This document shows positions 10,701-21,551 of a stretch of 64,000 bases of DNA, one piece after another. Each line of letters opens with the position of its first letter. The first letter of the stretch is position 1. The notes under the pieces were generated by a model. That model was not told the origin of the DNA. It worked only from the letters and a program-made list of their open reading frames with translations, and ran no database searches. The translations under genes were made by a program, and so were the position numbers. The DNA is from Theropithecus gelada (Eukaryota; Chordata; Mammalia; Primates; Cercopithecidae): the NCBI RefSeq assembly GCF_003255815.1, contig NC_037682.1, positions 1,664,458 to 1,728,457 on the forward strand, read 5' to 3'.

Positions 10701-11487
10701 CTGGGGGAGGCCACTGTGTCACAAGCTGCAGATGTCCCTTGGCCCCAACAGAGGCCAGGCCCCTGGCACCCATCCTGGTGGGTCTGGTGCCTGCCACCCA
10801 CATCCTGACCCTGCCACCCTCGGGGCTACGAAGTCCCAACAGCAATAGCTTCTGCCCACCAGCAGGCACAACAGGGACTTGCCAACCCCAGGTCCGGGCT
10901 GCTGAGACCTCCCTGTGAGCTCAGGCTCCGGAGGCTGCACCTGCCCTGAGGGCTGGGCGCTCGCTGGGCCATCCTGGCCACCTCCTCAGGGAGGGGCCTG
11001 TGACTGGGCACTTGGGCCCCCGTGTCTCCCTGATGGACATCTGGGGCCCTCTCTCGGGCCAGGATGGAGGTGGCAATGGTGGCACAGGCCTCTCCTGTTG
11101 TCCCCTGCTGTCCCTCTGGCAGCATGGGAGTGGTGTGGAGCCCCACCACATCCCACCAAAATCTGGACACAGGCTCCGCAGCTGATCCCCAGCCCAAGCC
11201 CCCACAAGGTGGACGGTGGTCTCTGCGTGAGCGGCACAGACCAAGAGGGGCCCAGAGCAGCGGCATGGCCCAGAGGGCCAGGCAGACGGCCCTCGGCCCT
11301 GGCTGGGCTGACTCCTGCCCAAGGGCTCTGGCCTCACCTCACAGCCCAGGGGACTCCATGCTAAGCAGGGGCTGGGGTGGTGCAGCTGCCGCCCTCCATG
11401 CCTCTGCCCCTCGCAGCACAGCGGTTTGGTCCTGAATGCTCCCTGCACCCCCGCGAGGATGACTGCCCAGTGCTGGGGGAGACGAAC
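10701..11487 (-). other. MOB2: MOB2 intron 4 (787 bp)
   Basis: GC-rich unique sequence between the donor gttcgt (11487 downward) and the acceptor cccccag (ending 10701). I see no repeat or additional exon. Confidence 0.85.
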
Positions 11488-11612
11488 CGTATTTTGTGGG
11501 GAACACGTCCTCATCCGTCACCAGCTTCTGCACGGAGCTCATGACGAAGTCAACGTACTGCGGGGCCGTGCACTTGACCTTCTTCCCCCGCTCATCATAC
11601 CAGTAGTACTGT
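11488..11612 (-). CDS. MOB2: MOB2 coding exon 4
   Basis: 125 bp: one base completing Thr, 41 codons (QYYWYDERGKKVKCTAPQYV... to ...DEDVFPTKY) and one base of the split Gly. The acceptor is ccccacag. The donor is G|gttcgt, a GT donor lacking the usual purine and AG at +3 to +5. It is the only position that joins exon 5 to give the expected KYGREF. The segment covers the central part of the MOB fold between the two zinc-ligand pairs. Confidence 0.97.
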
Positions 11613-12456
11613 CTGTGGGGACAGAGACACGGTCAGGGCATGTGCCTGCTGCACACCCACCCAGCCAGCGAGTCCCTCCTGCTCAGGTCATCTGCAGGCA
11701 GAGGCAGCGCCAGCAGCAGAGGTGTGGCGGACTCAGGCGTCTCCCTCCTCAGGCAGACACACTGTCCCCGCCGTCTGCGGGGACCACAATGCACTCCATG
11801 GAGGGGTCTGCCTGAGCTGACTTAGAACGACGCCAGGATCATGCTGGGTACCCTGCCAGTCACATGGCTGTACACGCGTGTGATTAAATGAAAGGGATCA
11901 TCTTCATTTTCTCCACTTCTAAATGGCTTCAGTTGTATTCATTCACACAAATGTGTACTGCTGTTTTTCTGTTGCATTAAGCACAGAGGCTCCTTCTCTG
12001 CCCAGGAAGCTGTGCTGTGGCTCGTCAGCCAGGCCCCACCCTTTGGGAGCGCCCCGCTCTGACTGCTAGAAGCCAAGTCCCTCTCCGGGGAAGCCAGGCA
12101 GTGCAGTGGCCTCTGTGGCACCTGCAGTCCACAGACTGGCCAGGACAGGGACTGGCCCCGGAAGGCCCACCCCGAGGCCTCCTCTTGCCCCTGTACGCAG
12201 GGCAGCCAGTCATGTCAGACTCGTGGCCCCTGAGCAGGCTGGAGCATCCTAGGGACATGGACACCCTGGGTTTGCCTCTTACTGTCGGGTACAACCATGA
12301 CAACAAGGGTGTGCTCTAGTTCATGTAAACATAAGGTGATACCCAGCCCCTAACACCCAGCCCCAGCACACAACCAAGACCCAGGGCACCCACCTGGTGG
12401 CCACCACCCCTCTCCCCCTGCCATGGTGCTGGGCCTCAGTCCTCCAAGGCCATGCC

Positions 12457-12651
12457 CACAGCGGCTGCCCCCGCAGGCCTGAACCAGAGTATCTGGGGCC
12501 AATACCCACCCACAGGCAGTGGAGAGTGCTGTGTTGGGAGTGCTTACACCTGAGACACAGCGGCTGCCCCCGCAGGCCTGAACCAGGGCATACTGGGCCG
12601 ATGCCCACCCACAGGCAGTGGAGAGTATGTTGGGAGTGCTTACACCTGAGA
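12457..12651. repeat. 99-bp tandem duplication
   Basis: cacagcggctgcccccgcag starts at 12457 and again at 12556, and the shared segment runs on through gggagtgcttacacctgaga in both copies. Copy 2 is about 96 bp after a small deletion. Copies are about 90 percent identical by eye. Confidence 0.9.
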
Positions 12652-14900
12652 CATGGCCAACACTATGGGTCGGGGTTTCCTCCCCGAGAGCCAGCTCCCA
12701 GCTCACCCCAGGTGGGAATGGGCCACACAGCACAGGGCAGCACTGGCCACTGGGCAAACGCCCCTCCACACCGAGACCACAACCACCATCGCCTCCACCG
12801 CCCCAGCTAGACCGATGGGCAGCCTCCCAGTACTGGGCTCCACACGAACCGCTCCCACCCTCCTCATCCAGCCACGGTTCCTCTTGGAATGGCCCCGGGT
12901 GGGGCAGTGTCAAGAAGGATGGATCCAGGCTCCACTCCGGAGGCCGTTCGTCTCTTAGCTGGCTCCGAGCATCGTGCCCTGGGTTCCAGAGCCCACCAGG
13001 CACCTGGGGAGATGCCCCAAGGGCTGAGACGGGGCCACTGGGGGCTCGCCCACTTCCCGCACAGCCAGAGAAGCCATCCTTCCAGCTGGACACAGGACCT
13101 CCGGTGTCTCTGGGCACCCCTCTGCTGTGTCCAAGAAGCCCCTCAGCCTGTGCACTGCAGGTACCAGGGGGGTCACCAGAGTTACCAAGAGGCTAGAGGA
13201 TGACACTGCAAGCCCTGCATGCTGGCACTCCGCCCTCTGCAAGAGAAACAGCCACCAGGCCACCTCCCAGCACCACCAGGGCCCTGGGACAACCCCTCCC
13301 AGCACCCACCTCCAGAACGCAAACCAGCTCTCATGTGTGCCCTGTGTGGGGCTGAGTCGGGCCACCCGAAGGGGAAGTGTGGCCCCAAAATGGACAGGCC
13401 ATGAGGAGGGGGACGCAGTGCCCACCCCTGCTTCTCAGGTGCCATCCTCGCCCTGGGGCAGCTCTGCATGACCTTCGCGCCCACCTGCCCAGGCTGTAGG
13501 CCTCACCGTGGGCATCGCCACTGGGCTGTCAGACCCTCTGAGAATGCAGAGACGACAGTCCTTTCAGTATCTGCTCCTCGAGAACCATGTGGAGAACGCA
13601 CATATCCCCACTGTCCCGGGGTTCCCAGATGGTGTAGCGGAGGCCCAGGCCCCTAAGGGCCAGGCTGAGGCCCATGTTTCCAGGACGAGCACCCAGTCAG
13701 CACGGCCCAGCAGTCTGCAGGAGTCAGACACTGGCTCCAGGGACCCTGACACTGCCCGCTGACATCTGACACACCTGGCCACAGGAATACAACAGGTCTC
13801 AAAACAGTGGAGGTCAGAGATGGAAACCCTTTTCCACGATGCAAACCAACAGAAAGTAGCAACTGAGGGACACTGCAGATTGTCCCATCTGTTCTGAAAA
13901 ATGGAACACCACTGTTTCCTGTACTTTTTGAATTATCAGTAAACCGTTTCTGGTATACAGTTCTATGAATTTTATCCACACATGGACTCACGCATTCAAG
14001 ACCACAATCAGGACACGCAGCGGCTTACGTGGCCACTCACAGTCGTGCTGCTCTGTCCCCAGCACCCCGGGGGTGGCTCCTCAGGAATGGGCCGCAGGAA
14101 AGAATCGCACCGTGAGGGTCCTCCCGATCTGGGCCCCTCTTGCACGCAGGAGGTCCCTGGGATGCAGTCACGTGGCGGGAGTGTTGGGCGTCCACGGCTC
14201 CTCACTGCCCAGATGCTGCCCCTGCAGACGGACATGGCGTGCTCATCTATTCACCTGTGTCCCTGCCAGCAGAACACAGTGCCAGGTAGCCACACCCTCG
14301 CCAGCACCAGTGTCCCGACCGGCATGTGAGCAGCCGGACATGGGTCTGCTCCTGGCTTCAGTTTGCCTTTCTCTGATTGCCAATGACACACGACTGCCCC
14401 GGCTGCCATCCTCACATCCTCTTTGCTGAACTGTCTGCTCATTTCTTTTGCTGACAGTTAACTGGACTGTTTTGTTTTCTTATTGCTGAGTTGTATACGT
14501 TCTTTATGTATTCTGGATATCAGTCCTTTGTGGGATGTGTGATTTGCAAATGTTTTCTCTCCCAGCCTGGAGTCTGTCTTCTTTCTCTTAAAAGTGTCTT
14601 GAAGCAAAAGTTCTAAATTTTTATGAAGTCCAGTTCATTGGTTCTTTTCCATCAATGGATCGCATCTTTGGTGTCAATCCACGAACTCTTTGCCTAATGT
14701 CAGGTCATGAGGATTTCCTACGGTTCCTTCCAAAAGCTTTGTAGTTTTAGATGTTTGCATGAGGCATGAGGGTTAGGTCAGCGTTTGGTTTTTGACACAA
14801 ATGACTGCTTTTCCCAACAGCATTTGTTGAACAGGCTATCCTTTCTCCCTTGAATTTATTTTGCTCTTTGTCGAAACTCTGAGGGCCCCATTTGCGTGGG

Positions 14901-15085
14901 TCTATCTCCGGACTCTCCATCTCTATCGACAGTCCTCTATCTCCGGACTCTCCATCTCTATCGACGGTCCTCTATCTCCGCACTCTCCATCTCTATCGAC
15001 GGTCCCCTATCTCCGGACTCTCCATCTCTATCGACGGTCCCCTATCTCCGGACTCTCCATCTCTATCGACAGTCCTCTATCACTG
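14901..15085. repeat. 35-bp minisatellite (5 copies plus partial) inside L1
   Basis: The unit begins tctatctccggactctccat and includes atcgac(a/g)gtcc. Starts are at 14901, 14936, 14971, 15006, 15041 and a partial at 15076. It derives from the L1 consensus at this point (ggtctatttctggactctc), so one L1 segment was amplified in place. Copies differ at only 1-3 positions. A period of 35 keeps all three + frames open, which explains the overlapping ORFs here. Confidence 0.95.
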
Positions 15086-15581
15086 GACTCCACTGTGTTC
15101 CACGCAGCTGTGTACCCGTTCCTTCAACACCGCACACTGTCTTAATTACTAGAGTTTCACAGTAAGTCTCAAAAGTGTGAGATTCCTCTAACTTATTTTT
15201 TCAAAATCACTGTAGCTATTTCAGCTAATTTGTCCCTCCATGTAAATTTTAGAACTGGTGTACACTTGAACTCTGCTGGGATTTGGATTGGAACTGCACT
15301 AAATCAACAGATCAGTTTGGGTGAAAATTTGTGTCTGCAGTCATCTTCCAGGTGATAAGCGCAGTGCGTCTCTCCATTTACACAGACCTTTGATTTTTCT
15401 GCATCAGCATTTTGTAGTTTCCAGGGTGCAGATCCTGGGAATGTCTTGTTAAGTTTATAACTAAGGATCTCATTGTTTTTGGAGCTATTACAAATGGTAT
15501 TTTAAATATTAATTTCAGTTTTCAATTTCACACTGCTGATATCCAGACCTATGACTGATTTGTATGTGCTGACCTTGCCAG

Positions 15582-15604
15582 ATTTATTATTATTATTATT
15601 ATTT
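15582..15604. repeat. (TTA)n microsatellite
   Basis: About seven TTA/ATT units near the junction between the antisense L1 and the inserted DNA transposon. Confidence 0.85.
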
Positions 15605-15649
15605 GCTACAATCCTTGAGGTTTTCCCAATCACACTATGTGTGCACAGG

Positions 15650-16547
15650 GAAACAGCAATCCCCCCGTCCACAGGGGATGCACCGCAAGACGCCAGGGCA
15701 TGCCTGAAGCCAAGGAGAGCCGCAAACCAGTATATGCTGCGCTTTCTTCCTGTACATACATTACTAAGACAAAGACAGGCGAATTTGATTGGCTGACTGA
15801 GATAGGGTCTCGCTATGTTGCTAAGTTGGTCTTGAACTCCTGAAGTGATCTGCTGCCTCAGCCTCCTGAGTAGCCAGGATTACAGGTGTGAGCCACCACA
15901 CCCAGGGTAACTGATAAACAGGACAATCAGTTGCAGTGAGTTGCTGGTGTAGCATCTCAGGGGGTCCCTTGCTGGCCTTCTGCAGGCTCAATGGCCACAC
16001 GCTGCTGCTCCCATCCTCTCACCTCCTCCACCCACAGATCCAAGTACTCGACACGCACTGTGGCTGCCACTTTCGCAGTTTCAGGTGTCACAGCAAAATT
16101 AACCTTTTTTTTCCCTCCTTCATAATTTCATGAAGAAGAGATTTGTTCTTACCTTAGACCTTAGCAACTTCACACACAATCTTTTTCTTTCTACTCCAGA
16201 ACTTTCACCTTTTCATCTTTAGGTCAAGGAAGCACTTTCTGTCTTCTCTTTGGCATATCTGAATTGCCAGCACCAGCTCCTGTGCTTTGGGCCGCCTCAG
16301 GTCACAGAGAGGCGACCTGAGCACAAGCACCCTGGCACTGCAGCAGTGGATCGCTCATGGGGGCCGAGGCACAGCTGGGCCGAGGGAGGAGGACGCACAC
16401 CTGGAGCAGGACGGTGGAGACCGCATCACGATGCTCAGAACCGCGTGCAGTTTAAACCTTATTGCTTATTTTGGGAATTTTCCATTTACTATTTTCAGAC
16501 CACAGTTGACCATGGGTAACTGAAACTGCAGAGAAGGGGGCCTACTG
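15650..16547 (+). mobile_element. Tigger/pogo-type DNA transposon relic
   Basis: The left part reads ccccgtccacaggggatgca, ccaagg..., cagtatatgctgcgctttc and tcctgtacatacatt. The right end reads cagaccacagttgaccatgg, gtaactgaaactgcagag and ggcctactg. Both ends fit the non-autonomous Tigger pattern I recall (caccgcggataag... types). It sits inside the antisense L1, whose sequence resumes at 16548. No transposase frame remains. Confidence 0.6.
15797..15906 (-). repeat. Alu half-monomer (FLAM/FRAM-like), antisense
   Basis: gagatagggtctcgctatg at the start, then gtcttgaactcctgaag, cagcctcctgagtagccagg and gattacaggtgtgagccacc. Only one Alu arm is present, nested in the Tigger-type element. Confidence 0.8.
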
Positions 16548-17780
16548 TTTTATTTCTTTTCCAATTTGGATGCCTTTTATTCTTTCTTCTTACCTTACGA
16601 CACTGCCTATCTGAGGCGAGTTTTGGTGTACTGTGCTTTCCAAAGAGTTGGTCCGTTTAACCCAAGCCATAGAATTAATGTGCACAGAGATTATTTTTGC
16701 AATACTTACTTCTTATCCTTTTAACATGCACTGGGTCTACAGTGATACTCCTCTTCACATCCACAGGGTTTAGTGACATTCACTCCTTTTTACTGATCAT
16801 TGTATCTTCTCTCTTATCTTTGTACTTACTACAGGTTTCCCAATTTTATTATCTTTCCAAGTCATCACATTTTGATTTCACTCATTTCCCCTATTGTTTT
16901 AAAAATCAATTTCACTGCTTTCTGTTCTTATTTACTTTCTTCTGCTTGATTTTGATTTATTTTGCTCTTTTTCTAGTTTAAGTTGGAAACTTCAGATTAT
17001 TGAAAGTCATCTTCTTTTTCTAAGAAAGCATTTAATCCTATAAATCCCCTCTAAGCACTGCTTATGTCTCACCAGTTCTGACGTGCTGTATCTTCCTGTG
17101 CAGTCTGTTCAAGTTTTTTCTTGAAGCATCCTCTCGGACCCGTGGATTACTCAGAATGTGTCGGTCTGCAAGTGTCTGGAGATCTTCCTGTTCTGTTCCT
17201 CATTTCCAGTTAACTCTGCCACGGTCAGAAAGCTTACTTCGTACCGTTTCGATTTTTTAAAATTGTTAAGGGCTCTTTTGTGATATGCTCCATTTTGGTG
17301 GCTAATCTTTGTGAAGTTGAAAAGAGGGGTGTTCTGCTGTTGAGGCTGCAGTGTCTGTGTGTGTCATTTCAACACAGCCGACTGGTGGGTCATCGGGCTC
17401 CACGCTCTCGCTGACTGTCTGTGGGGCTCTATACTGAGAGGAGGGCTGCAATGCCCGGCTATCAGGTCTCCGCGCAGTTCAGTCCGTCCGTCTGCTTTGG
17501 TGGAGAGCCCTGCTGTCTGGTGCACACGTTTCGGGCAGGATTTCAGTTCAGTCCGTCCGTCTGCTTTGGTGGAGAGCCCTGCTGTCTGGTGCACACGTTT
17601 CGGGCAGGATTTCTTCAGGAGCTGCTCCTTTTCTAAATAGACAGCCTTTTTGTTCCTGGTCATTTCCTTGCTCGGAGTCTCCTTCGCACTGACACGGCCA
17701 CTTCCGCTTCCCTCTGAGCGTGTTTTCTCAGCACCTTTTCTGGCCTCTTACTTCTAACCTGCCTGCACCACAGCGTCCAG
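16548..17780 (-). mobile_element. L1 LINE fragment continued (antisense)
   Basis: Resumption of the L1 after the DNA transposon, with gatgccttttattctttctt near 16568 and the endonuclease/RT-side motifs gattactcagaatgtgtcgg and gagaggggtgttctgctgtt near 17140-17342. AT-rich and without coding capacity. It carries the 69-bp duplication at 17475 and is cut by an MLT1 LTR at about 17785. Confidence 0.7.
17475..17612. repeat. 69-bp tandem duplication, near-perfect
   Basis: Two adjacent copies (17475-17543 and 17544-17612) of a segment starting cagttcagtccgtccgtctg and ending tttcgggcaggattt. I see no mismatch between copies, so the event is recent or the assembly duplicated it. Confidence 0.95.
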
Positions 17781-17784
17781 AGTA

Positions 17785-18150
17785 TGCAACACAAGGATGC
17801 TTGTGCCCCACATTCCTATGTTGAAAGCTTAGCCCCAGATGCGAGGGTATCTGGAGACGGGGCCTTTGGGAGCTGATGAGGTCGCAAATGCTCATGAACG
17901 GAATTGGTGGCTCCCTCACTCCGCCATCCTTCCAGCAAGAAGGCGCTGTCTGTGGGCCAGGAAAGGGGCCCTCAGCAGACACTGAATCTGGCTATCAGAC
18001 CCAGTGACATGGTCAGTGCCCCCTTCCTGGTCCACAGTGGATCTTCACCTTGGACTTTCAGCCTCCAGAACTGCAAGAAATAAAATTCTGTTGCCCACAA
18101 GCCACCTAGCCTATGTGTTTCGTGACAGCATCCCAAATGAAATACGACAA
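17785..18150 (+). mobile_element. MLT1-type LTR (ERVL-MaLR solo LTR)
   Basis: LTR hallmarks in order: cacattcctatgttgaaagc, gatgcgagggtatctggaga, ttggactttcagcctccaga, actgcaagaaataaaattct (poly(A) signal) and a tail near gaaatacgaca. Solo LTR without internal sequence. Confidence 0.75.
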
Positions 18151-18202
18151 ATGAGCTTCCTGTAGACACCAGAGAGTTGGTTTATTTTAAAAATCCATTC
18201 TT

Positions 18203-18499
18203 GGCCGGGCGCGGTGGCTCACGCCTGTAATCCCAGCACTTTGGGAGGCCGAGGCGGGCGGATCACGAGGTCAGGAGATCGAGACCATCCTGGCTAACAC
18301 GGTGAAACCCCGTCTCTACTAAAAATGCAAAAAATTAGCCGGGCGAGGCGGCGGGCGCCTGTAGTCCCAGCTACTCGGGAGGCTGAGGCAGGAGAATGGC
18401 GTGAACCCGGGAGGCGGAGCTTGCAGTGAGCCGAGATCGCGCCACTGCACTCCAGCCTGGGCGACTAAGCGAGACTCTGCCTCAAAAAAAAAAAAAAAA
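18203..18499 (+). repeat. AluY, full length, with target-site duplication
   Basis: ggccgggcgcggtggctcac through to an A-tail of about 20. It is flanked by a 14-bp direct repeat aaaaatccattctt (18189-18202 and 18500-18513), so the insertion boundary is exact. Low divergence marks it as young. It carries gccgggcgaggcggcgggc, a variant of the middle segment. Confidence 0.95.
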
Positions 18500-18519
18500 A
18501 AAAATCCATTCTTATAAGC

Positions 18520-19620
18520 TGCCCTGTGACTGGTGTGTTTACACCAGTCCCGTCTGTTGTTCTGTTAGCATTTAGGTTTTCCATTATTTGCTGTTTGTTG
18601 CCTCTGTTTCTCATTCCTTATGGTATTTCTTCTTTCCCGCTTTCTTCTGGGCCATTGAAATGTTTTTACATTTCATTTAAATTTACCTATTCTGATTCCG
18701 ACTGTGTCTCTTCACACAAGCTCTGCAAGGCCTGCTCAAAGGGCTATAACACGCACCTTAACTCCACGTGCTCTCCACGGCACCCACACGTGCGCTTCCA
18801 CTGGAGCATAGCAGCTCTCCTGCCCACAGTCCCACCACCACCACACGCCCCGCCGCTGCCACAGCTGCCCTGGGAACAGCGCTGCAAGGGCACTGTCAGA
18901 CACTGCTCTTGTCTTCTTGCACCATCACTGGCGTCTCCACAAACACTCAGCAGGGGGAGGCTCTCCTGTCAGGAGACGGCTGCAGGGAGCCCCTGGAGCA
19001 GGTCTGCTGGCTGTGAGGGCTCTTGGTTTTGAGTGACTCTGGACACTGGCTGGATGTGGAATTCTGGGGTGACCTTTCTTTTCTCCCAGCACTGTTAAGA
19101 TGTGTGGGGCTTCCTTCTTCCTTCTGGTCTCCCAGGTTTCTAACAAGCGCCACGGTCATTCACTGCGGCATCCCTTGTCAGTATCGGACCACCATTGTCT
19201 GGCTGCTGACAGACGACGGCTGCCAAGGGTTTTTTCTTCGCCCCCAGTTCTCGGCGTTTGATTGCGTGCATCTGCAAGTGTCTGTGAGCCTTATTTGGGG
19301 TTTGCTCAGCTTCTTAAGTCTGCAGGTTTGTGTCTTTGTGTTCTCAGCCATTATGGCTGCAATGTGTTTCTGGCCCCGCCCCCTTTCTCCCCTCCCTAGG
19401 AGTCAGACATCAGACTTTCTGGGACTGCCCTACAGGCCCCAGCAGGGAGGACACACGCCTCAACCCCAGGGCCCTCACACAACCCAGGCAGACTTGCTGG
19501 TCTTTTGTGTGGCAAGTGGCCCTAAGGCCCTCTGAGAAGCCTCCGTGTTTCTCTTCGTTTGAGTGGATTTCTGTCTCTTGGTTTGAAAGGATTCCTGGGA
19601 AGGCATTACGTGAAATTAAT
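18520..19620 (-). mobile_element. L1 LINE fragment (antisense), old
   Basis: Antisense old-L1 pattern including ctggatgtggaattctgggg, gctgctgacagacgacggc, tctgtgagccttatttgggg, gctcagcttcttaagtctg and cagccattatggctgcaatg. GC-rich for an L1 and strongly diverged; the exact ends are uncertain. Confidence 0.5.
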
Positions 19621-21060
19621 TCACACACATCTACACATCTACCACCACCGTGATGCCAGCTCCAGATGAGAAGGACCGAGAGGCACATCTAGGTGGCCTA
19701 GGCCCTCCAACGGGATGCAGGTCTGCCCAACACGACATCCTATGCTCCTCCAAGGACCCCCTTTCCAAACAAACCCAGTACCACAGAATACACAGGAGCA
19801 GAGCCACTGGGAAGGGTGCCAGGCTGCGCCTGCCCAGGAGCAGAGCCTCTGGAAAGGGTGCCAGGCCCCACCTGCCCAGGAGCAGAGCTGCTGAGCCAGC
19901 GCTTGGCCACAGGTGGCTCCAGAGCCACAGCGGACACAAGGCTCTCGTGTAGCTCTCGGGCGCTGCCCTGCCACCTCAGGACCCGTCTCCATGCCTGATC
20001 CACAGAGGCCACTGCCGTCTCACATTGAACTTGCTCCTCTCAAGGCCATAAGCACTGTCCCCATCTTCCTGGGCCATGCCTGGCTGTGACACCTCATCTT
20101 CCTGGGGAATTAAGAGAGTGGAGCCAGCTGTTGTCTGCATCTGCCCCCGTGTCACCCATAACCAAACCAAGCTGTGACCCATCAGGGCCATGAGGGCGGG
20201 GCCCAGCAGGGCTAAAGCCAAGGGGTCGCCTGGCACCTGCCTGTGCAGAAGCTCCCCGTGGCTTCTTGAAGGCAGAACTCAGCTCTGTCTGGGGACCACG
20301 TCTCCCTGTGCCAGGGCCAGGAAAGCCATGTCTGTGGGCAAGATGACTTTCAGGACGCGCCCACAACACACGTTCTGTCCCTGACCTGTGTGCACTGACG
20401 ACAATGGGACATCAGGGAAAAGCTTCCGCCCTCCTCAGCCGCACACATCCCAGGCCAAGCCCAGCAGACTCAGCCTCCTCCTGCCTGCAACCTCCAAGGC
20501 TGCCTCCAGCAACCCAGGCCTGGCAGCGCTCCCCCCCGTGCTACGCGAGTGACGCGCTCAGGGCCACTAAGGGACACCCACTTACTGAGGAAATCAGGGC
20601 GCGGTGCTTCCAGGAGAGAGCTACCAGCACCGGGCGTGTTGGACGGTCACAGAGAAGGCACCTGAGCTCCCACGAAATGAGTGGCCGAGCAAGGAGCTGT
20701 GGCCTGCCCAGCCCAGCCCTCACTGTCCCACCCAGAGCTGTCACGGTAGCCGGTGGAGAAGGGCTCTCTGCAATCTTAGGGCATTCCCTTTGGGAACGTC
20801 TCTGTCCCTAGAAACATAGCCCATCAACCCCCACCAGCTCCTGCACCTTCTGGGCCCCACTGGGGACCCGGGTGGCTGGGCCACTGGCCCCGTCTATGGC
20901 CCTCCCACAGGAAGGTGAATGCTGTGGAAGGCTTGTGCCAAGGTTTCTCAGGGTCTCCAGGCAAGCACGGAGTCTGAGAGGACAGAAGCCTGGGGCGGCG
21001 GGGGCTCAGAGCCCACCGAGTCTCCCAAGAGGGAGCGGGCTGTAGCCAGGCAGCACTCAC

Positions 21061-21154
21061 GTGTTGCACACGGCCATCGTCTGACACGTCTCTCCTGTGC
21101 AGAACTCCGAGATGGTGCTATACTGCAGGTTGATGTGGTGGAAAAACGTCGTGG
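21061..21154 (-). CDS. MOB2: MOB2 coding exon 3
   Basis: 94 bp: CC completing Thr, 30 codons (TTFFHHINLQYSTISEFCTG then ETCQTMAVCN) and AC of the next Thr. The acceptor is cttctcttccag and the donor GTGAGT, both strong. It contains the first zinc-ligand pair, FC-TGET-C (C78 and C83), and the HHINLQYSTISEF stretch, which in MOB proteins helps form the kinase-binding surface. Confidence 0.97.
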
Positions 21155-21390
21155 CTGGAAGAGAAGAGAAGGAGCCAGATGTGAAAAACCCCAGAGCCGG
21201 GCCACCCGGTCCACCCTGCTTCCAGCAACAGGTGCAGGAGCTCGGCTGGGTGCGCTCCGCCTGTCCACGGCCACTCTCTCCCCACAAGGCAGGGGGCTGC
21301 TGAGCACAGCTGCGGGGGTCCTCCTTGAGGAGGGGCTTCGAGGAGGAGCGGGGAGGAGGGAAGGGGACCCCGCCCCAGGCCCCTGCGCAC
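21155..21390 (-). other. MOB2: MOB2 intron 2 (236 bp)
   Basis: Short intron with donor gtgcgc at its 5' end (21390) and a good pyrimidine tract before the acceptor. No repeat. Confidence 0.9.
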
Positions 21391-21551
21391 TGTTGCTGGC
21401 CAGCCACTCGTTCAGGTCGATCTCGCGGGGCAGCACCACCAGCTCCTTGAACTGGAAGTCGGTGATCCTGGCCTTGGTGTGCTCGGGCTCCAGGTAGGCC
21501 TTCCTCTCCTCCGCAGCAGGCTTCTTGCCATTGGGCTTGGCTTTGGACTTC
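21391..21551 (-). CDS. MOB2: MOB2 coding exon 2
   Basis: 161 bp: one G completing the last codon of whichever first exon is used, 53 codons (KSKAKPNGKKPAAEERKAYL ... PREIDLNEWLASN) and an A of the split Thr. The acceptor is tctcttggcag and the donor is A|gtgcgc. The first base G makes AG|G (Arg) with the first exon seen here and GG|G (Gly) with the human MDWLMG exon, so both isoforms stay in frame. It encodes the basic N-terminal arm and the LPxEIDLNEWLA start of the MOB core. Confidence 0.97.

Larger units (their letters stand above)
13930..15645 (-). mobile_element. L1 LINE fragment, ORF2 3' region (antisense)
   Basis: Read on the opposite strand this follows the old-L1 consensus. On the + strand: ttattgctgagttgtatac, ttctggatatcagtcctttg, gatttgcaaatgttttc, cagcatttgttgaacaggc, gctgggatttggattggaac, aatggtattttaaatatt. 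It is too diverged to code (stops in every frame). A 35-bp minisatellite has expanded inside it at 14901. Confidence 0.85.
11613..21060 (-). other. MOB2: MOB2 intron 3 (9448 bp, repeat-filled)
   Basis: The largest MOB2 intron in the window. From 13930 to 19620 it is mostly an antisense L1 broken by a Tigger-type transposon, an MLT1 LTR and an AluY. 11820-13800 and 19620-21060 are GC-rich unique sequence apart from a 99-bp duplication. Open frames in both parts lack recognisable domains. Confidence 0.8.

Noticed and set aside
14861..15165. Three overlapping + frames with repeated ISGLSISID/SPDSPSLSTV peptides as a repeat protein
   Set aside because: They are the 35-bp minisatellite read in its three frames, inside a decayed L1.
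17359..17663. Duplicated-peptide frames on both strands at the 69-bp repeat
   Set aside because: 69 is divisible by three, so any frame through the duplication repeats itself; the host is an L1 relic.
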